From Klebsormidium nitens (Eukaryota; Streptophyta; Klebsormidiophyceae; Klebsormidiales; Klebsormidiaceae), in assembly GCA_000708835.1 (NCBI GenBank), contig DF237315.1, positions 30,743 through 94,742 of the forward strand: DNA of 64,000 bases. Reading direction: 5' to 3'. How positions within the stretch are numbered: position 1 is the stretch's first letter; the number at the start of each line of letters is the position of its first letter. Position numbers and translations under genes: made by a program. The notes under the pieces were generated by a model. It was given only the letters and a program-made list of their open reading frames with translations, was not told the DNA's origin and searched no databases. Positions 1 through 16,790 of this stretch are shown piece by piece.

Positions 1-632
1 AGTATTTATCGAGCTCCTACATCATCCTGGGTGAGGACCCGGTTCTACTCGTCGCTCTCTGGCAGCGCGTGCCGCCGTCAGGAATCAGTCGCCTCTAGTC
101 ACGATCTACAGGCGTTTTGAAGAGGCCCTCACATGCAACGGGCGGAAAGACGTACCAGCGATAACACTCCCGTGCCGATATAGGATTAGTCGCTTCCGTT
201 CGTTCAGAATCTCTTCTGCTTGGCCTGGATTATGAACCGGAACAACCGTTCTACTGTTCCTGTGGCTTGTGCCGCTCCTCGCCATTACTTGGACGCTCCT
301 GAAGTGCCATCGGAGGCTTTTTCACGCACTCCGGACGCTCCTCTGCATAATTCGGACGCTGTCCCCTGTCCGCAGGCCACACGGTGTCCGGCGTGACGGA
401 CCACTGGCCGTGCGACTACGAGCAGAAGGTGCGCGTCGCGGCGCTCGCGCTCGGGAGGCTCAAGAAGACGCCCCCCGCGAGCGCAGCAAGCTGGAAACCA
501 CCAACATGGCGCGCGCGCGCCACCTCTAGTTGCGCGCCGCCGCCGGTGCGTGGTCGCGCGTGCGTCGTGAGTCGTCGTCACGTCGCGTACGTTCCGGGAG
601 TACGGTCGTTGGACGGTCCGTTGGGGACCTAA

Positions 633-784
633 NNNNNNNNNNNNNNNNNNNNNNNNNNNNNNNNNNNNNNNNNNNNNNNNNNNNNNNNNNNNNNNNNNNN
701 NNNNNNNNNNNNNNNNNNNNNNNNNNNNNNNNNNNNNNNNNNNNNNNNNNNNNNNNNNNNNNNNNNNNNNNNNNNNNNNNNNNN
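633..784. other. Assembly gap (152 N)
   Basis: A run of 152 unknown bases. The 14-base string CCTCTAGTTGCGCG occurs just before the gap (523-536) and again immediately after it (785-798). The two edges may therefore be the same sequence duplicated by scaffolding, or the gap may cover a tandem repeat. Confidence 0.98.
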
Positions 785-884
785 CCTCTAGTTGCGCGGC
801 CGGCCGCCCGGTGAGTTGGGTTGAGCTGCTCTGATAGTGTCACTGCATTCCGGAGAGGTCTTGAGGCTTGGGCAAATTGTCCTT

Positions 885-1049
885 CTCGGGCCCCTTAACC
901 TCGCACCAAACATGCTGTTTTCGACGAAGTGTTCGATAGCTACCGCAAAGGCGGGGAGGAAGGTATATCGTCGACTTCCGGAAAAAAGGCACCTACTGAA
1001 TTGCAGACTGGCCGTGCAACATCTTGGGTGCGACTTTAAGGGGCCCGAG
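885..1049. repeat. Imperfect inverted repeat, 23-base arms
   Basis: The left arm at 885-907 and the right arm at 1027-1049 are reverse complements with two mismatches. The outer 14 bases (CTCGGGCCCCTTAA) match perfectly. About 119 bases lie between the arms. This could be a small foldback transposon remnant or a stem-loop. No target-site duplication was identified. Confidence 0.6.
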
Positions 1050-2551
1050 CTTATAGCAGATAATCACTTCAATGTCCGTCGGCAACTTCAATAGTAGCTT
1101 AACAAGGCACTGCGACTTCCAGCAATCTCAAGTCATGGTGCTTAGTTTCAAGGAACGTTCCTTCTCGGTTTGTCAGGTCATCCCTTTCAGTCTGACGCCT
1201 CCCTGAGACTGCCGGCGCGCAGCTGCAGCCAGCCAAGGCCGGGATTGTGGTGCCAAGCCGGATATGGAGGCGCTATCTTATAACCGAGCCCGTATCCTGA
1301 AGCGGGCTCTTATATACGCCTATAAAGGCAGCATAGAGACTGTGCTTTGTGTGCACAGAGTACATATTACGAGGCGCCCTGGCATTCGGCGTTGACACCG
1401 GCAACCTGAGTGCGTTGCGAGTTTCCCGCCGATGTGTGGCTCCCATAGATAAGCTTGCATAGAGAATCCTGATATCTTTTGTGTTGCAAGTCCTGCTGGT
1501 CGGGTCTCGGTCAATAGGCAGTCGGCCAGTGTGTTTTATAAGTGTTTGATAAGGCCCCAGCCCGCTGGCTGCTTAAGTGTAAGTCCTTGGTTGAGATTGA
1601 GTCGTTTGCTATAAGCCCGGATTACACTAAGGTAACAGTTCAACAGGGTTTTTGGGTCGACAGGGTCCCGACTTGTCTCTGGCGGGCTCTTACAGAAGAC
1701 GTTTTTGGCGAGATCGATCGACGACATTTCCAGATGATGAAACACAAGCGACTGACTCGGCCCTCGGCCGGAAAAGGAATAGAGGTACTGTATACAATAG
1801 ACCAACTAAAAAGAGACAGTATAATACCTTGTTGCTAGAGGAATCGCTCGTCTTGCTAGAGCAGCTTTGGCAACGCGTTGGCACAAATAGCCGCGATCTG
1901 AACCACATAATACGTACAGAATACAGCGGTGCTCACGTACGTACATGCATGGGGCTCATGGGCTTTACTCACAATGGCCAGTATATGTACTTATAAATAG
2001 CTATAATCGTGGCGCAGCTAGTTAGCTCGTTGAAGTGTGGGTCAATTCCACTACTGATATGTGCCAGTCATCACAAATCCAGATGATCTAAGAATCACGC
2101 ATGTTCGCTCTGAGTACGTCCGCGTCCTTAGAGCACCGAACTGGTGAAGGGGCCGGCCCTACTTATATCTCTGAATCTTATTCCTTCACGGTCCGACGAT
2201 GGTGCCAGTGAGTTGGATTGACTGTAATCATTTGCAGCTAGCTATAGCTGTGAATTGAGTGCCATGCATGTACGTATATCGTATACATTTGCCTAATTGC
2301 CAATCACGGATTTTAGCGCAATACAATGCTTACCAAAAGGGCGTCGCCAACTATATTAGGCAAGCAAAACTAAACGTTGCAACAATTCGATCAGATGTAT
2401 CTACCGTCATTCAGCAACCGTGGCATGGGTCTCCTTGACCAGCCACAGACGAATTACATAGAGCATATCTTGGCTAGCAACCTAGCTTAGAGAACGACTT
2501 GCGTGCAGAATGTGAGTGACAATATATCTTGGACCCTGAAGAGCGCTTCTG

Positions 2552-5428
2552 CTACAGGGCTGTCCGTTTCCTTGCGGAGTTCATGTACGGCCGGATGACC
2601 CACTCATCCTCCGCCTCTGACTGATCCATCGTGCCTAGCTTTACTTGATACAGCCGGAGCTCAAACCTTGGTCCTACTTCCTTAAGCTCCACGGACTTGG
2701 CACCTTTCGGCTTTTCGTATATGTGGTGCCTGCAAGTATCACTTTTCAAAAATAAGCAGGAAACTCAACCGAAAGATGGTAGACTAGACACCAAAGTAGG
2801 AAGCAGAAAGGAAAGCTAGGAGCCTCATTGTAATTGATGCCGAAGCCCGCAAAGCCCGCAGAATCAAGTGTCGTGCAGCACGTGCCAGCAACCAACAGCA
2901 GTTCGAACACAGGGGAAGCGATTGTATGGAATGAGCCGCAAATTCTTACCTGAAGGAGATGTAGTCGCTCTGATTGGCAAAGGTGATTATCCGTTTTGAC
3001 TCATCCTTGGGGACGGGGAAGAGGAACTTGAGGATGTTCTGGGTTCGCAGTCCGAGCTGCAAAGGAAAGGGAACCATTTATCCTCCAGATCAAATGAGAC
3101 CGCTACGAGTTTAGGAATGGCAATTGCTGCGATCGAGTGGCAAGCCGGAGTTGTGAGCCAATCAATGGTCTGGTAAGCATGCAGAGCCGTTCGACAAGAG
3201 GACGAACTCAGCAAGCCGAAACAGCTTCCAGAAAATCAGCCTTCTCTTGGACAGGCGCCTTTCGCACAACCAGTAATCGAAGAACAGGATTCAGAAGAAA
3301 CAGCCATCAACGAGCGAGCCTCAGTGGCAGTCAAGTTTCAAACGGACGGGTCAACAATCCAATGTCCTTGACTCCTCTCAATTTTGTCGCTGACTGAACA
3401 TGTCCGGAAGCATTATACCCAACACCACAACAGGTCCCCGCACCGAACAAGACTCCATTGATTTTACTGTCGATCGCCCCTTCGACTTCACCGCGACCCC
3501 AAAAGGCGTTCCAGAAATTCTCCGCTTCTCCTCAACGTTCCTGATCGCCCTCCGATGCAGAATTCAAGCTCAGCCATGCAGTTGCCGAGAGGCCGCTGCT
3601 TCTGTTTGCGCGTTCAAACTAGACGCATGCGTGACCAAGTTCCCAGAGGGCCTCAAAGTTCGGCCGCATTTAGACAGATTTGAAACGAAGATAGCCTCAC
3701 CAGATCCTATCCCTCGTCCAGGATAGCACAGAAGCATACAGACAAACGTCTCAATCTCTCACCTTTGTGTTGAAATTGTTCAGGATCAGGTGCGGAAACG
3801 CTTCCGACATCGTCCCGACAGCCGCACGGTCCTTGATGTCGTGCCGCGTGACCACGTTGGACAGTCCGAAGTAGGCCGTCGGTCCGAACGGTAAGTGGCA
3901 CACGACCAGACCGTCCGGCTCCCCTCGGTGCTCGTGGACCATTACGATGTCGGTAAAATCGTTCGAGCGGCAGGCCTCGACAATCTGGGAGATGACTTGC
4001 CCGCCCCGATTGATGCGCTGGGCGTTCGGAAACACGATCTTGAGCTCCTGGTAAGGCAAACATGGTTGTTAGCTCAGTTTGGATCAAATTGGGGGCGCAC
4101 ATTCTTTCACAGTCAATCAGCAATAGCAATGATGCAACTCAGAGAGTTCTGTATCTGGTGGTCCTGACTTTAAGAAGCTTTGGAAGGTGATCCTAAGATT
4201 CGACCTGTGTGACAACTATGAAGGAGCTTCAACGACATCTTTGTTTGTCCGTGCGTTGGGATGGTGGCGTGCTCTGACACCAGAAAGCAGACAGGGCTGC
4301 AGTCATCCATGTAACCGCACAGCTTGAATCATGTCACAAAGCCAGACTGTCACTTCTGCAATGCGCTTCCCCCATCGCACACATCAAAAATGTGAATCAA
4401 TTCCAGCTTTGATCGGCACAGGTTCAGTCGTGTAATCTGCACCCATCAATGATAGGGTCCCGCGGATCGTGATGGTTTCTGCGCCCACCTTGACAAACTG
4501 CGTGAGGCGGCTGCTCGGATCCCTCGACGTTGTGAGCAAAATTTTGGGGTCCCTCTCTCCCGCCCTGGCATATTCATCATCTATGTGCGTGCGCTGCTCT
4601 GCTGTGACATCATCTTCTAACTCGATTTCTTGCCGCAGGGCCGCCTCCTCGTTCCGCAGCTCAGTTGGAATTGGCTTGCCCTCTGAAACAGAAGCGTAGG
4701 GTTCAGGCATGATTCTGAACATGCTCAATACAAAAGACGGGCCACATCATCCGGATCCAACCTATTTGGCCTCCATATGAGAACAGAGGACACGAAAGAG
4801 GACAGCGAATATCTGCACATTAAGTCCTTTTTTTAAACCATCTTAAAGAAAAGCCTGCTTCTTCTCTTACCACACCACGTTTGTTAAAAGAAGCCTGGTC
4901 TCTGCCTACCACCACCATGATTGCTAGGAACAAATCCTAGTTCTTTGCGTACCACCACTTGATGGGAGAATGTTCTGACCTGTCCTTAGAACCCCAAAGC
5001 TGATACGGGTGTTTTCAAGTTTCCAGTCTACAAAAAACTGCCTCAAACTCTGTGCTTGAAGAAGCATCTACGTGCGGTGCATATCTCTAGCCTGGTTCAC
5101 AACCGGTGGCGTCGGAAGAACCTCAAGTTTTAGGGTTTGGACAGGCCATTACCGTCCCCTCTCCCCAGACCGTCTTTCACCGACGGATTGCTGAATGCTG
5201 GCCTGAAACTGACTCTGAAACACTAGTTGCAGGAACAGAGCTCTTGGTTCGGGAAACTCGACAAGCAAAGAACAGCTCACAGAGGCCGCTAGACTTGACT
5301 TGACAACACGGCTTACCCGCAAGCGCCTCCCTGATCTTCCGCTTCCTTTCATAGACCGCTCGCTCCTTGCCCTCAAGGCTCTTCCTATAAAGGTACTCCC
5401 GTCGCAAGCGCGCGTTACGCCGCAGCAT
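2552..5428 (-). CDS. IMP4: U3 snoRNP protein IMP4, Brix domain, five exons
   Basis: IMP4 is a nucleolar protein of the small-subunit processome. It works with U3 snoRNA and MPP10 in early 18S rRNA processing. Exons on the minus strand are 5428-5317, 4682-4489, 4047-3763, 3056-2950 and 2729-2552. All junctions fit GT/AG and keep frame, giving 291 residues, the same length as the human protein as I remember it. The protein opens MLRRNARLRREYLYRKSLEG, the family's basic N-terminal helix. It then has TTSRDPSSRL, VMVHEHRGEPDGLVVCHLPF and GPTAYFGLSNVV (Brix core), KRIITFANQSDYISFRHH, and EVGPRFELRLYQVKLGT followed by an ARKR end. The start is the ATG directly before LRRNARLR; an in-frame upstream extension does not resemble the family. 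It is divergent from the KATNAL2-like gene. Every exon agrees with the family, so the call is secure. Confidence 0.95.
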
Positions 5429-6751
5429 GTCTGCCGTCAACCGCACCACTATCTTCCACAATTAATAACACTCAAAAAAGGTGGTGGCACAGTCGTTAAG
5501 GATCCTGCGTTTTGCAACTTTTAAATCTTACTGTGGAAACAAGCCAAACTGCCCGGAACGGAAGAAGAGCCTTGAAAAGTTTGGTAAGTTGAACAGTGAA
5601 GATGTCAGGGTAGGCGAAGCAGGCGAAGCTCAAAGCTTGTTGCAGCAAAATTTTGGGGTTTAGGTAAACCCCATTGCAGGTAAACCCCATTGCAAAAGCG
5701 AACCTGTCTACGCGCACTCTTTTGAATTCAAAACATGGTTTGGCAAAGTCGGGTTTGGTTTGCCCTGGCTTGCTGCATTTCTTCTTGCTCTTCTTCTTGC
5801 TCTTCTTCAAGTTGAACTTGCGTGCATCAGATTAGAGCTCGCTGCCTGATCCAGGTCTGTTTGGTCCTGAGATCTTTGAGCATCTGGCAGTGGTGGTTGG
5901 AGAAGCTCACGATTCTGGCGTCTTTGTGCCATCAGATCAAGCACATGCAGGGGGGCGGGTAGTGTCAGCGAAAGTCAGCTGATCTGAAGCATTTTAGTGG
6001 CTGCGGGAGTGACGTGGAAGTGCTTCCATCCCAAAGTGCAGCTCTTGAACGCAGAGCTATCGAGTACGAATGGAGCGCTGGCTAAACATGCACTAGATGG
6101 GTGCCAATTTTGCCGTGCAAAGCCACGATTCGCTGGCCCCTGATGAGGATGAGGCCTTGCCAACACGCTGGACTTACCAGGTCAGTTAGAGAGGAAGACG
6201 AGAGCTTGTGGTGCATATGGATTTTGAAGTGAAGGCGGATTTATGGATATCTCCATCTAGATCCAGCCTCAGGCTGGCTCCAAAAGGCTTTCCATTTTTG
6301 ACACCACCACAGTTCCCAAAAAGTTGCTGAAGTAGATCTACCGTACTTGCCCCATCAGTTTGAGGAAGGCAGCTGATGGCCATGTCAATAGACAACTTTT
6401 GGTGCTGACAAATGATGACTGGAGATCCATGACAGACACATCGGAGATGTTGGCAAACTGCGCAAGGGGATCAATCTGGAAAAGGCGGCAATCCGAATGT
6501 AGGCAGGCTGTTTGTAGCTTCCTCTGGCACCATTAATCAGATTAACAGAATCAGATACAGTATGTGGAGCCCTACAAGCTCTGGAGGAGGTGCATCATTT
6601 TGTATCCTATCTGTAGGGGGCTTACCTGGTTGACATGCTTGACTCACAGGTAAGTTTGTCGTCAGTAGCCTCTTGGCATGTACTCTAAAGGCTCAGCTTT
6701 CAGAATTTTCACACGGACTCTGAATATTGGATTCCTGGTTCCTTCATTCAG
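5429..6751. other. Divergent promoter region and unresolved 5' part of the KATNAL2-like gene
   Basis: This separates the IMP4 start codon from the first exon that I can assign to the KATNAL2-like gene. It should contain a shared promoter, the KATNAL2-like transcription start and the exon or exons of its N-terminal LisH domain. I could not place a LisH exon with confidence. A (TTCTTGCTC)-type short repeat lies near 5783-5810. Confidence 0.4.
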
Positions 6752-11997
<5,246 letters not shown>

Positions 11998-12873
11998 GTT
12001 GCTAGCGGTCCGGATATCCCCACCGCTTAGGAAAGGGATAGGAGCTTTGCAAAATGAAGATTCGAGCAGCCTTGTATGCTAGGTGCGCTGCAATCAGTAC
12101 TGGTAGGAGGTAGACGAAAGCTGCAAGTGATAGTCTTTGATTGACGGCTCCGACGTATGTCGGCCAATGAACGAGGTTCAACCGATTGAACTATCCAGTT
12201 ACTGCACGCGATTCTTTGTCCTAGGACACGACAACCTGAGCCAAGCAAAGTAAAGAACATACTTTCTGAGGCATTCGACGCTCGGAAGCAGTCAGTCCTC
12301 CAAGTATACAACACTTTGGGCTGTTGCTTTCCTAGAATTATCTTGCCAGCTGAAAAGTCTGTCATGCCTCGCAAGTTGAAGAAGTTAACATGGATACTCT
12401 CCTCTCCTTGAAACTCTGCACGTGGCGCGCGCTCCGTTGGTGTGCACGTTGGACGGGTGGCATATACTTTGATCGTTCATGACTCATGCCCAAATATTAG
12501 TTGGCTCATGATGGCACCTGTCACGCGTAAGGATTCTTCAATGAGTTACTCTACAGCTGCAACTTCGCGATAATCGTTGCTATAATGTTGTATGTATACC
12601 TGCCTTTTGATGCGCAATTTTTTGATGCGCAATTAAGCACTTTGCAGATCTCAATGATCGCCGGCTGGCCCATTCAATATCTAGCTACGTATATCTGTCC
12701 GTTCAGTGGCCGAACTAGAATAGGCGCGGAGTTGGGGCTGCTAAAACTCGTGGAATACTCGACTCATCGATATACATGATCCATTGCATGACAGCCACAT
12801 GTATAGGAAATGACGTACGTGAAAGTGTTTACTTGGAATGGCTAGGTTTGGACGTTGCAGGTTTTCATTGCTT
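11998..12873. other. Intergenic, nothing recognised
   Basis: This lies between the convergent 3' ends of the KATNAL2-like gene and the EID1-like gene A. I see no conserved coding exon, only short open frames. A direct repeat TTTTGATGCGCAATT / TTTTGATGCGCAATT occurs around 12606-12636. Confidence 0.5.
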
Positions 12874-12992
12874 CTAAAAGTGGCAATATGCGGGGGACTC
12901 GGGCTGCGCCATTTCTTTCCACATCCCCCATTGGGCAGTACTTAGCCGAGTCTTTTGCACAACAAGGCTTTGCCACCTGTACCCACTTGGCA
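12874..12992 (-). pseudogene. Decayed C-terminal Cys/His module of EID1-like gene A
   Basis: Directly after the stop codon of EID1-like gene A, the minus strand still aligns at the nucleotide level with the Cys-rich tail exon of the paralogues (compare ACAGGTGGCAAAG with ACAGACGGCAAAAG, and CAATGGGGGATGTGG with CAATGATGGGTGCGG). The cysteine codons and the frame are lost. Gene A has therefore been shortened by a premature stop. Confidence 0.55.
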
Positions 12993-15069
12993 CTACTTGC
13001 TCTGCTCTAGTACGCGGGTCTGCTCCGCGAGAATTTCCGTTATGGAGGTTGCTTCGGGGTCCTGCGAGACGCGAGCTAGTCCATATAAGCAAACGTACTC
13101 AAGATAAGCTACGCGGATCAACCACGCTTCATCGCGCTTTACATCTGCGCAGGACAGTACGTTGCAAACCCGACCACGTTTATCGAGCTTTGCATCTGCG
13201 CAGGACGATAAGTTGCAACAAACAGCGCTGTTGATTACCCGGTTAAAGATGCTTTGACAACGGTGAGGAGTAGTATGATAGCGTGACAATCAACAAGACC
13301 CTAAAGGCTCCTCTAGAGCGCAGAGGCTATAGAAGGCGAGCTGATGCGATACGCTCACGTGGCAAGCTCACCTGAACAAACTTGTCAATCGACTGCTGGT
13401 CGGGAAAGGGCGGTCCGTTGAAGCCGGCCCCGCACAACACCAGGTGAATCTCGCGCTCTCTGTCCAGTTGGGCAAACCTTATGCTCCTTTCCCGCTCGTG
13501 CGCCTCTAATGCATCCAAGATCAAGCGTTCCCACTCGGCGAGGCTCGGGCCTGACTCCGCCACAACGAAAGCCCGCACTGTCTCCAGGAAAGCGGTCGGC
13601 TCATCTGCGTCTAGCATTTTGACCACGCTCACCTCTGGCCTCCCTACTTTAAAGCTTCGGGAGTAGTCTTTGAAGGCTTTGTAATACTTGACATCCCCAA
13701 TCAGCGGAGAAGCTATTACTGTCACGGGCCAGACGCTCTTCAACTCCGCGAGTCTCCGCTCAATCTGTATGAGCTGATCTAGCGTCAGAGCCCTGACGAG
13801 CGGCCGTTCCGTTGCAGGGTCGAAGCTCCGCTCTCCGAGCATGAAGCGGATCGCGAAAGCGACGGCTTCCGCCGGATCCAACCGCAGCTTCGCCGGGAGA
13901 CACCGAAAGCAGTCCCAGTCTGAGCGATCCAGGTCGGGGGAAACCGGTGTGATGCAGGGGAAGCCAGCCATTCCGAGCACAAGGTGACCGGAAAGGCACA
14001 CGAATCCGGTCATGAGCATGTATCGTCCGTTGGCAAAGTTTGTCTCGTCCGGATTGTCTGCCCTGACATCCGCCAGAAGATGGTCGTAGGATTCCGCTGT
14101 GTAAGGACCGATAAAGGAGGAGTCGGGGAGAGGAAATGTCTGCGCGCCACAGTAGGGGCAAGCCGCGGCGAAGTCTTCGTCCAGCTCCGAAAAGTTACCG
14201 TATCCCACTCCTTCGTACTCGCTTGTTGGTGTTGTCGTCTCCTTCGAGCTGACCTCATTTTCCCCCTTTCCCGAATTCAAGCTGGTGTCTTGAGCGAAAT
14301 CGGGGGCTTCATCTTTCACCTCAAACAGCTCATACCCTCCCCCCCAATCCAAGTTCTCTTCACCCAGCTTCTCCTTCCGGTTCAGACACGCCGCTGCCCC
14401 GGTCGCTTGAGCGATCTCCGAGCGCTCAAAGTTTCTGAGCATGCCCCGAAACGGCAGGACGGGCGGCCGGGACACATACTCGTGCGTACCTTCCCGACGA
14501 AGCGCGGCGCGGTGGTACCTCTCACAGTACGACCGGCGCGCGACGAAGATCTCGTCTCCCCAAAAACGAGCGTCCAGAGACAGGGTCTGTCTCGCTTCTT
14601 CCCGCGAAACCCTGTGGAAACCTCTGGGCAGCTCTGTTTCGACGTGCCCCCGGCACTCGGTCCATTCGTACCGTCCCCATAGCGCGTCAGACTCCAACAC
14701 CGGCTCGAAGGTCGGGAATAGAATTCCCGGGCAGTAGACAAGCAGCTTGAACAGCCCCCTCCATCCGCCCGGGGGATCCCCCGCCCCTGGATCGTAGTAA
14801 CCCAGCTCCTCAACCAGCCCTGCTGCATGCGTCATGCACAGCTCCTTCCAGGTGACGTCATCCAAGATCTGACGCCACTCCTTGCAGACTGCTCCTAACG
14901 GGACAAGGTCTTTTGGATGGGGCCCTACTTTGGCAAAGACTCGCTGCAGGATGTCTGGGGCCAGATATGGAAGAGCACTGCGCGCTTCTGAAACGCCATA
15001 CTCTGCTTCAACATCTCCGGAAGAGGAGAAAAATGAGCAGGGATTGCGGAGCTGTGCGGTACGCTGCAT
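12993..15069 (-). CDS. EID1/EDL-like F-box protein, copy A
   Basis: A putative SCF ubiquitin-ligase substrate receptor. Exons are 15069-13372 and 13061-12993, phase 0, giving about 588 residues. An F-box near residues 31-77 reads LPYLAPDILQRVFAKVGPHP...WKELC. It is followed by GGWRGLFKLLVYCPG, the block that in EID1 and EDL proteins reads GGWxxLHKLxVCCPG. Next comes FRGMLRNFERS, a CPYCGAQTF knuckle and GFVCLSGHLVLGMAG; the order matches EID1, a phytochrome-A signalling F-box protein. One ~60-residue module ending AGFNGPPFP precedes the intron. The Cys/His tail found in copies C-E is lost by a stop. There is no histone-like N terminus. It is head to head, 374 bases apart, with the F-box/LRR-like gene at 15444. 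Assignment to the EID1 type rests on my memory of the family pattern. Confidence 0.8.
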
Positions 15070-15443
15070 GCTGGGATTTTCCTAGGGGATCAAGTTGTTG
15101 CCAGGTCTGCAAAACTTATCATACCGCTTGAATTTTCTGGCCTACCGGCGGCTTGCACTGCTCCGGGATGCTCCGGGATCCAGGTGTCGCCAAGATGTCA
15201 AAAGTTGAAAGGATTTCAAATCATGCTACAGCAACAAGTTTACGTCGCTCTAGCTGCGCGTCACGTGTGCGCGCAGTCACGCGACCGGAGCGCGAGGGTT
15301 TACGCGAGGTTCGAGGTTTCCTTCCGAACGCGGCCGCGAGACAGGCACGGCCGACATTTCTTGCTCGCGCGGGGCGCCTGCTCGATCATTAAGAGACTCA
15401 CGCGTGTCATCAAGTGCAGGCAAGTGTAGTCGAACAGCTGACC
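15070..15443. promoter_or_regulatory. Bidirectional promoter region, unit 1
   Basis: This is the 374-base region between the divergent start codons of EID1-like A and the F-box/LRR-like gene 1. The arrangement is repeated in unit 2 (20048-20557), with conserved pieces such as the GCGGCCGCG and CACGCGACCG-type GC-rich strings. No specific factor site is claimed. Confidence 0.5.
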
Positions 15444-16790
15444 ATGGGGGGAAGTCAAGGGGGGCGGAAGCGCCGTCAAAGGGCGGCACGGAGCTCGAAC
15501 GAAGCCGGTCAAGCTGGTGACAGCGTCTTTGATGCATTATATCCAGAGCTTCTGGACTGCATCTTGCGGCGGGCGGCGGTCCACAGCTCGCGGGCTTGGA
15601 AACGGTTGGCTCTGGTGAACAAAGCCTTCCAAGACTCTGCACTGCGCTGCTCAGGAACCTTGGTGCTCCGCCGAGGGGGTCTGCTGACAAAGGGGCCGTT
15701 GAAGCTGCGACCTCTGCAGGGCGCAGAGGCGTGTGCTGCCCTTTCCAAAGAGATCGGCGCTCGGCCGAGGGTTTCGAGGCTGGTCCTGAAGGGGGACGTC
15801 AAGCTTGCTGCCGCTTTTTTGCCCGCCATTTTAGAGTTTGGAGCCCGCTGGATCTCCTTGGAGGTAGATGCTCCTGAAACACACTTTGCGAGATATTTGG
15901 ATCTACTTCCCAAACTGCAGGGATCTTTGAGACGGCTGAAGATCAGTATCAGACGATACTATAACGGTGACAGTGATAGGAGAAGCAACAGCAATGCACG
16001 CCTAGACTTAAGCGACGTCTTGAGGGAATTCCCGGACCTCGAGAGCCTCACCATCAAGGGTGGACAACCACTGGCACTTCCAGCAAGCAAGCAGGGAAAT
16101 GATCCGGACGCAGAGGACTGGGAACTGCCAAGCAGCAAGCTTCGTAGTCTAAGCATTAGCGAACCAGGTGTTTGGGATCTGCAGCAGTTCATCTCCTACC
16201 TCCCAGCTTGCGTTTGCAACCTGCGCTTGTTGAGGTTGCATTGTTCCGTCAGCTCTCAACGTATTTGGCACCGAGTCATAGCTCGGCACACCACCTTTTT
16301 GCCCCTGACTCAACTGCAGACATTGCAACTCGATGTACATTATGACAAGACGCTCTCGAGTGCCCTGCTGGAGGAGGTCACAGACCGGTGCACGTGCTTG
16401 CGCCAGCTTTTCCTTTTCTGCTACCCCCGTGTCTCTTACTCTTCGAGGCCCCCTCTGAAGCTTCCCAACTTTGCAGAGAAGTGTCCCGAATTGGAGCGCC
16501 TTGTAGTCAGTCAAGGCGGATCGGTTAATAGCTCTAGTGAGTTCGTACAGATTCTTCGCGAAAGAGGCGTAGCTGTACCTTCCAGAGCGCAGCAAAACAC
16601 CAAGATTCTGATTCTTGAAGACGAAGACAACGAACACGCAGAAAAAGTCGGCAAACGATGCTCCGTCACTTCTCTCACTTGCATCGGTTTGTTTTGGGCA
16701 ACTCCAATTAATCTGAACGATCCTGTAAATCGCAAGCGCGCTGTTGGGAAGCCTACAGCTGTTCAGAAGTGGTGCGACGCTTTTTTGTAG
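15444..16790 (+). CDS. F-box/LRR-like protein 1, single exon
   Basis: A single-exon gene of 448 residues. A basic start MGGSQGGRKRRQRAARSS is followed by an F-box-like segment at about residues 29-70 (LYPELLDCILRRAA...WKRLALVNKAFQD). After that come leucine-rich repeats, for example FPDLESLTIKG, LRSLSISEPGVWDLQQ, LRLLRLHC, LQTLQLDVHY and CLRQLFLFCYP. It ends with NRKRAVGKPTAVQKWCDAF. The ATG at 15444 is preferred over the in-frame one at 15414 because the paralogue at 20558 aligns from here. F-box/LRR proteins pick substrates for SCF ubiquitin ligases; the target is unknown. It pairs divergently with EID1-like A. Confidence 0.78.
   Translation: MGGSQGGRKRRQRAARSSNEAGQAGDSVFDALYPELLDCILRRAAVHSSRAWKRLALVNKAFQDSALRCSGTLVLRRGGLLTKGPLKLRPLQGAEACAALSKEIGARPRVSRLVLKGDVKLAAAFLPAILEFGARWISLEVDAPETHFARYLDLLPKLQGSLRRLKISIRRYYNGDSDRRSNSNARLDLSDVLREFPDLESLTIKGGQPLALPASKQGNDPDAEDWELPSSKLRSLSISEPGVWDLQQFISYLPACVCNLRLLRLHCSVSSQRIWHRVIARHTTFLPLTQLQTLQLDVHYDKTLSSALLEEVTDRCTCLRQLFLFCYPRVSYSSRPPLKLPNFAEKCPELERLVVSQGGSVNSSSEFVQILRERGVAVPSRAQQNTKILILEDEDNEHAEKVGKRCSVTSLTCIGLFWATPINLNDPVNRKRAVGKPTAVQKWCDAFL

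Larger units (their letters stand above)
1..2551. other. Stretch without a recognisable gene
   Basis: I recognise no coding exon here. Open frames are short and match no family I know. The stretch holds an assembly gap at 633-784, an imperfect inverted repeat at 885-1049, and scattered AT-rich motifs such as a TATAAA at about 1320 and another TATAAA at about 1993, which could be core promoter elements but have no gene attached. The right end lies just beyond the 3' end of the minus-strand IMP4 gene. Confidence 0.5.

Noticed and set aside
3707-4129. Alternative minus-strand frame overlapping IMP4 exon 3
   Set aside because: The Brix-domain frame is the conserved one; the other is a shadow.
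13984-14682. Long open frame antisense to EID1-like A
   Set aside because: It is a frame shadow of the conserved F-box gene and has no recognisable domain.
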